Shown here: piece after piece, positions 5,639 to 8,211 of the stretch
Position numbering within the stretch: position 1 is the first letter of the stretch
Layout: the number at the start of each line of letters is the position of its first letter
Source of the DNA: Faecalibacterium sp. CAG:74
Lineage (GTDB): Bacteria; Bacillota; Clostridia; Christensenellales; Aristaeellaceae
Reading direction: 5' to 3'
Assembly: GCA_000437595.1 (NCBI GenBank)
Contig: FR899813.1
Coordinates: 4,255 to 12,465, forward strand
Length of the DNA: 8,211 nt
Made by a program: the position numbers and the translations under genes
The notes under the pieces: model-generated
The model's input: only the letters and a program-made list of their open reading frames with translations
Told to the model about the DNA's origin: nothing
Database searches by the model: none

Positions 5639-6060
5639 TACGCTTGCTCCTTCCTTGCCAGCTCGTTCGTGTCAATCGTCCCGCGATAGACCACAAACTT
5701 CTGGAACAAAAACTCGGTCACGAAGTTGACGAGCATGTTGATGACTTCAATCAGCCAGTCGTGTACGCCGACTGCAACCAGTTCCGTGCTCCACCATCTG
5801 GAAAGCGTGATGAACACGACGTAGTACAGCGCGACCAGCAGCATCGCGCGCTTGACGTTGCCGTCCGAACGGAAGGTGTAGCGGCGGTTGAACGTGAAGT
5901 TCCACAGGACGGACAGAATCAGCGAGGGAAGGTAACAGGCGTTGTAATCGGGAATCTTGAACACATCATGCAGCAGGGCGAAGCTGATGAGCTGAATGAG
6001 CCCGGCGGATGCGCTGAACAGCGTGAATTTGACCGCCTGCCAGACGTTTTTGTTCTTCAT
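5638..6060 (-). CDS. GtrA-family four-helix membrane protein
   Basis: A 140-residue integral membrane protein with four predicted helices, roughly residues 11-33, 38-58, 70-88 and 100-121. Family hallmarks are the short basic N-terminus, FSASAGLIQLISFALL in helix 1, NFTFNRRYTFR after helix 2 (54-64), and FLFQKFVVYR at the end of helix 4. GtrA-like proteins are implicated in moving undecaprenyl-linked sugars across the membrane for cell-envelope glycosylation. The expected partner glycosyltransferase is not adjacent, so the substrate is unknown. Start ATG at 6060 has a strong AAGGAGG (6068-6074). It is first of a two-gene unit with the GyrI-like gene, an unusual pairing, and both lie between inverted MITE copies. 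Confidence 0.88.
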   Translation of the reverse strand: MKNKNVWQAVKFTLFSASAGLIQLISFALLHDVFKIPDYNACYLPSLILSVLWNFTFNRRYTFRSDGNVKRAMLLVALYYVVFITLSRWWSTELVAVGVHDWLIEVINMLVNFVTEFLFQKFVVYRGTIDTNELARKEQA

Positions 6061-6128
6061 GCGGAATCCTCCTTGGTTGGAATGAATGATGAATGGGATG
6101 ATTCGCTGCCGTGAAAAATTTCTTCCTA

Positions 6129-6155
6129 ATTATAATAGGCTTATACTATTTTCAA
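6129..6155 (-). promoter_or_regulatory. Possible promoter of the gtrA-gyrI-like unit, partly inside the MITE end
   Basis: TATAAT (6129-6134, minus strand) lies about 70 nt before the gtrA-like start. The best -35 candidate is TTGAAA (6150-6155), which falls inside the terminal repeat of MITE copy 2. The spacer is only 15 nt, below the optimum, so the -35 is doubtful while the -10 is good. Confidence 0.35.
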
Positions 6156-6304
6156 ATGAGAATGCGCCAAGATGCGCCGCGAATTTTTCGTTCTGGCTAA
6201 CGGGAGTGAAATGCAGCGTAGCAGCGCTACGCTAAATGGAACGACCGGACGCCAGAGCGGAAAAGACGCAAGCAGATGGCGCAGACGAATGCAGGAAATA
6301 GTAT
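6143..6304 (+). mobile_element. MITE-like palindromic element, copy 2 (inverted relative to copy 1)
   Basis: A 162-bp element whose left end ATACTATTTTCAAAT is followed by sequence matching the reverse complement of 4681-4841 with about 20 mismatches and one gap. It includes the perfectly conserved internal hairpin at AGCGTAGCAGCGCTACGCT. The right end, GGAAATAGTAT, reaches base 6304, the last base of the tsaD stop codon. Its terminal repeats are less perfect than those of copy 1, suggesting an older or decaying copy. It probably also serves as the 3' structure of the tsaD transcript. Confidence 0.8.
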
Positions 6305-7362
6305 TACACCAGACGAAGCGACGGTGTGGCGTTGAGCGTCAGGGGCGCAAGCTCGCCCTTTTTCATCCGATAGTATGCCGCAGAGCCAATCATCGCCGCG
6401 TTGTCGGTGCACAGGTCGAGACGCGGCATGTACAGCGGCAGATGCGCCTTGTCGGCGGCCTCCTGCATCATCCGGCGCAGCAGACGATTCGCGGAAACGC
6501 CGCCCGCCATTGCAAGCGCGGGGGCGTGTGTATCCTTCGCCGCCAGCATCGCCTTTTCCACCAGCGCCGATACGACGGCGTAGCGGAACGACGCCGCCAT
6601 ATCCGCCTTCGGGAGCGGCTCGCCCTTCATCTCCATCTTGTTCGCCGCGTTCAGGAACGCCGTTTTCATGCCGGAGAAGGAATAGTCGTACTTGCCGGGG
6701 GTGTGCGGATGCGGGAGCGAGAGGAAATGCGGGTCGCCCTCCTCCGCCAGTGCGTCGATGCGCGGACCGCCGGGGTAGGGGAGCGTCAGCACGCGCGCCG
6801 CCTTGTCGAACGCTTCGCCCGCCGCGTCGTCCATCGTCTGACCAAGCAGGGTGTAATCGCCGTAGTCGTTCACGCGGACGATGTGGCTGTGTCCACCCGA
6901 TACGACAAGGCACAGGAATGGCGGCTTCAAGTCCGGATTGGAAATGTAGTTCGCGGACACATGCCCTTCGATGTGGTTGACGGGGATGAGCGGCTTGTTT
7001 GCGGCGTAGCTCAAGCCCTTCATGCAGCTGACGCCGGTGAGCAGCGCGCCGACAAGCCCCGGCCCGTAGGTGACGGCGAGGGCATCGACATCCTGCAAGC
7101 ACATGTTCGCTGCCCGGAGCGCCTCGTCAATCACACGGTCGCAGGTTTCGACGTGCGCACGGCTGGCGATTTCCGGGACGACGCCGCCATAGAGCGCATG
7201 AAGGTCAATCTGGCTGAAAACGATGTTGGAGACGATGGTGCGCCCGTCCTCGATGATGGCGGCGGCGGTTTCGTCGCAGGACGTTTCCAGCGCCAGAATG
7301 CGAACGTGGTCTTTCGTCTGCAAGGCATTAAGCTGCGCGCGGGCAGATTCAGTGTAGGTCAT
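6304..7362 (-). CDS. tsaD: tRNA N6-adenosine threonylcarbamoyltransferase TsaD
   Basis: A 352-residue ASKHA-fold enzyme that, with TsaB and TsaE, transfers threonylcarbamoyl from TC-AMP to A37 of ANN-decoding tRNAs (t6A). Visible hallmarks are ALETSCDETAAAI (24-36), GGVVPEIASRAH (59-70), TYGPGLVGALLTG (98-110), the metal ligands H130 and H134 in NHIEGH, VVSGGHSH (153-160), GEAFDKAAR (182-190), GGPRID, FSFSG-type YSFSGMKTA, and AGGVSANR. The third metal ligand, D320, lies in TDNAAMIG. Length is normal for the family, with a short N-terminal extension before the first strand. Start ATG at 7362 has only AAGGGG upstream. It follows the TIGR01906-like gene by 13 nt and probably shares its transcript. 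Its stop codon abuts a MITE. Essential cytoplasmic translation enzyme. Confidence 0.97.
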   Translation of the reverse strand: MTYTESARAQLNALQTKDHVRILALETSCDETAAAIIEDGRTIVSNIVFSQIDLHALYGGVVPEIASRAHVETCDRVIDEALRAANMCLQDVDALAVTYGPGLVGALLTGVSCMKGLSYAANKPLIPVNHIEGHVSANYISNPDLKPPFLCLVVSGGHSHIVRVNDYGDYTLLGQTMDDAAGEAFDKAARVLTLPYPGGPRIDALAEEGDPHFLSLPHPHTPGKYDYSFSGMKTAFLNAANKMEMKGEPLPKADMAASFRYAVVSALVEKAMLAAKDTHAPALAMAGGVSANRLLRRMMQEAADKAHLPLYMPRLDLCTDNAAMIGSAAYYRMKKGELAPLTLNATPSLRLV

Positions 7363-7375
7363 GGGAATACGCCCC

Positions 7376-8029
7376 TTATTGTTGATTTCGTAGCTTCACG
7401 GTGGCAATGATGAGCAGAATCCCCATCAGTGCCGCCCAGACAATGCCGATGATTTGCGCATAGTCAATGAACAATTGCGTCGGCATTAAACGGATGAGCA
7501 AATCCGTTTGCGGATTGAGCAGCCACAGGTTGTTTGTGAAGGCGATTTGATGGAAGAGGATGAACAGCCGGTCAAAATCCATCGCCGCCAGCAGCGCAAG
7601 GATGGCGACAAACGCCAGCATACAGCAGGCGGCTCGCCGGACGATTCGCCAGAAGAACCGCTGTTTCCGGGAATAGAGCCAACCGACCAGCGTCAGGAGG
7701 ATGCTGCCCAGCGAAAAACGACGGCACAGGCTGAACAGTGTCCGCACGTCCGCCATATGCGTTTGCTCACGCTCGTTGAAGGCGTTGTATGCTATGCCGT
7801 TCATGGAAAATACGAGCTGGAAGTCGCCCTCGCCCTTGAGGTAATCGGTAATCAGCTTGGCGGCGGCACCGTATTGCTCCGCCGGAAAGCCGGTTGCTTC
7901 AGGCGGAGCGGTGCGCAGCATGAGCGTTTGCATCAGGGCAGGCTGCGTACCGACCCCGTAAACGATGGCTGCCAGCATGGTCAGGCAAAGCAGAAGCGCC
8001 GACAGGATGGAAACGAGTTGATAGCGCAC
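7376..8029 (-). CDS. TIGR01906-like integral membrane protein
   Basis: A 217-residue membrane protein of unknown function matching the TIGR01906 (DUF1461) pattern. It has an N-terminal helix (about residues 5-27), an extracytoplasmic loop, then FNEREQTHMADVRTLF with the family's H-M-x-D-V motif (about 89-98), followed by helices around 110-125, 136-158 and 188-212. Start choice: GTG at 8029 is preceded by AAAGGAGAT with good spacing and puts the first helix at the N-terminus as the family has it. An ATG at 8104 is also in frame and overlaps the prfB stop as TAATG, but it would add 25 residues encoded by a hairpin region and has no matching family sequence. It sits between prfB and tsaD in one direction, probably co-transcribed. 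Confidence 0.8.
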   Translation of the reverse strand: MRYQLVSILSALLLCLTMLAAIVYGVGTQPALMQTLMLRTAPPEATGFPAEQYGAAAKLITDYLKGEGDFQLVFSMNGIAYNAFNEREQTHMADVRTLFSLCRRFSLGSILLTLVGWLYSRKQRFFWRIVRRAACCMLAFVAILALLAAMDFDRLFILFHQIAFTNNLWLLNPQTDLLIRLMPTQLFIDYAQIIGIVWAALMGILLIIATVKLRNQQ

Positions 8030-8069
8030 CGGAAAATCTCCTTTCCGGGGAAAGCAATATAACGGCGAG

Positions 8070-8097
8070 AACCCTCCCAGCAGACACTGAGAGGGTT
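8070..8097 (-). other. Stem-loop after prfB
   Basis: An 11-bp inverted repeat (8070-8080 with 8087-8097, loop 6 nt) with one position that is a G-U wobble in minus-strand RNA and a C-A mismatch in plus-strand RNA, so it is better formed on the coding strand. It starts 7 nt after the prfB stop. No proper U tract follows, so it is at best an attenuating or mRNA-protecting hairpin. Confidence 0.5.
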
Positions 8098-8103
8098 TCG
8101 GCA

Positions 8104-8211
8104 TTACTGCATCTTCAAATAGGCGGGGATGAAGCCCTCAAGGTTGCCGTCCATCACGTCGTCAATGTTGCCGGATTCGTAGTTCGTACGGTGATCCTTG
8201 ACCATCGTGTA
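8104..8211 (-). CDS. prfB: Peptide chain release factor 2, C-terminal 36 residues (5' part outside window)
   Basis: The frame enters from the right edge and ends at TAA (8104-8106). The 36 residues begin YTMVKDHRTNYESGN and continue through DDVMDGNLEGFIPAYL, which is the highly conserved C-terminus of RF2 (YTxVKDHRTxxExGNxxxVxDGDLxxFIxAYL). RF2 reads UGA and UAA stop codons and releases the peptide on the ribosome. The GGQ motif and the possible programmed frameshift near the 5' end are outside the window. RF1 shares related sequence, but the VKDHRT with E-x-G-N spacing and the short tail favour RF2. Confidence 0.9.
   Translation of the reverse strand, partial: YTMVKDHRTNYESGNIDDVMDGNLEGFIPAYLKMQ

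Noticed and set aside
6227..7102. 291-codon minus-strand frame overlapping tsaD, ending in a peptide also seen opposite the first GTPase
   Set aside because: Out of frame with tsaD. The shared ending (SGVRSFHLA) is simply the MITE sequence read in both copies; it helped reveal the repeat but is not a gene.
6172..7410. 412-codon plus-strand open frame
   Set aside because: Antisense shadow of tsaD in GC-rich DNA, starting inside the MITE; its composition is Arg/His-rich and resembles no protein family.
8030..8104. 25-residue N-terminal extension of the TIGR01906-like protein from ATG at 8104
   Set aside because: The TAATG overlap with prfB is tempting, but the extension is encoded by a stem-loop. 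A good AAAGGAG precedes the GTG at 8029, where the membrane helix begins as expected.

Overview
The window looks like chromosomal DNA from an uncultured gut-type Firmicute, probably class Clostridia. The evidence is strong AAGGAG-type ribosome binding sites, consensus sigma-A promoters (two with a perfect TTGACA and a 17-nt spacer), GTG and TTG starts, and typical clostridial families such as the TIGR01906 membrane protein and the COG4832-like GyrI protein. Every convincing gene lies on the minus strand, so transcription runs from high to low coordinates. No plus-strand gene is credible.

Layout from the upstream (right) end: the last 36 codons of prfB (release factor 2), a TIGR01906-like membrane protein and tsaD (tRNA t6A synthesis) form a housekeeping run. 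A two-gene unit follows: a GtrA-family membrane protein and a GyrI-like soluble protein, joined by a TAATG overlap. This unit lies between two inverted copies of a ~160-bp palindromic MITE-like element (4681-4841 and 6143-6304). One copy abuts the tsaD stop codon. Between the GyrI gene and the next operon is a ~480-bp gene-free stretch holding a terminator, a second small repeat family and one MITE copy.

Next comes a promoter and a metal-handling operon of two G3E (COG0523/CobW) GTPases joined by an ATGA overlap. The first has the CxCC motif and an unusually large Asp/His/Cys-rich metal-binding insert. The second lacks CxCC, has a degenerate GTPase core, and ends in what looks like a DUF1980-type domain. 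A strong rho-independent terminator closes this operon.

The left part is more AT-rich. It holds a consensus promoter, a ~100-nt leader that may encode a 15-residue peptide, a small secreted protein of unknown function, a conserved-looking hairpin, and an orphan secreted solute-binding-like protein without lipobox or adjacent permease genes. Just past the metal operon terminator is a 29-bp relic of the 3' end of a second copy of this solute-binding gene, which suggests rearrangement or gene loss. The window ends inside an unrecognised cytoplasmic protein gene with its own promoter.

The most interesting signals are the putative G3E-DUF1980 fusion beside the His-rich metallochaperone, the inverted MITE pair around gtrA-gyrI, and the solute-binding gene relic.
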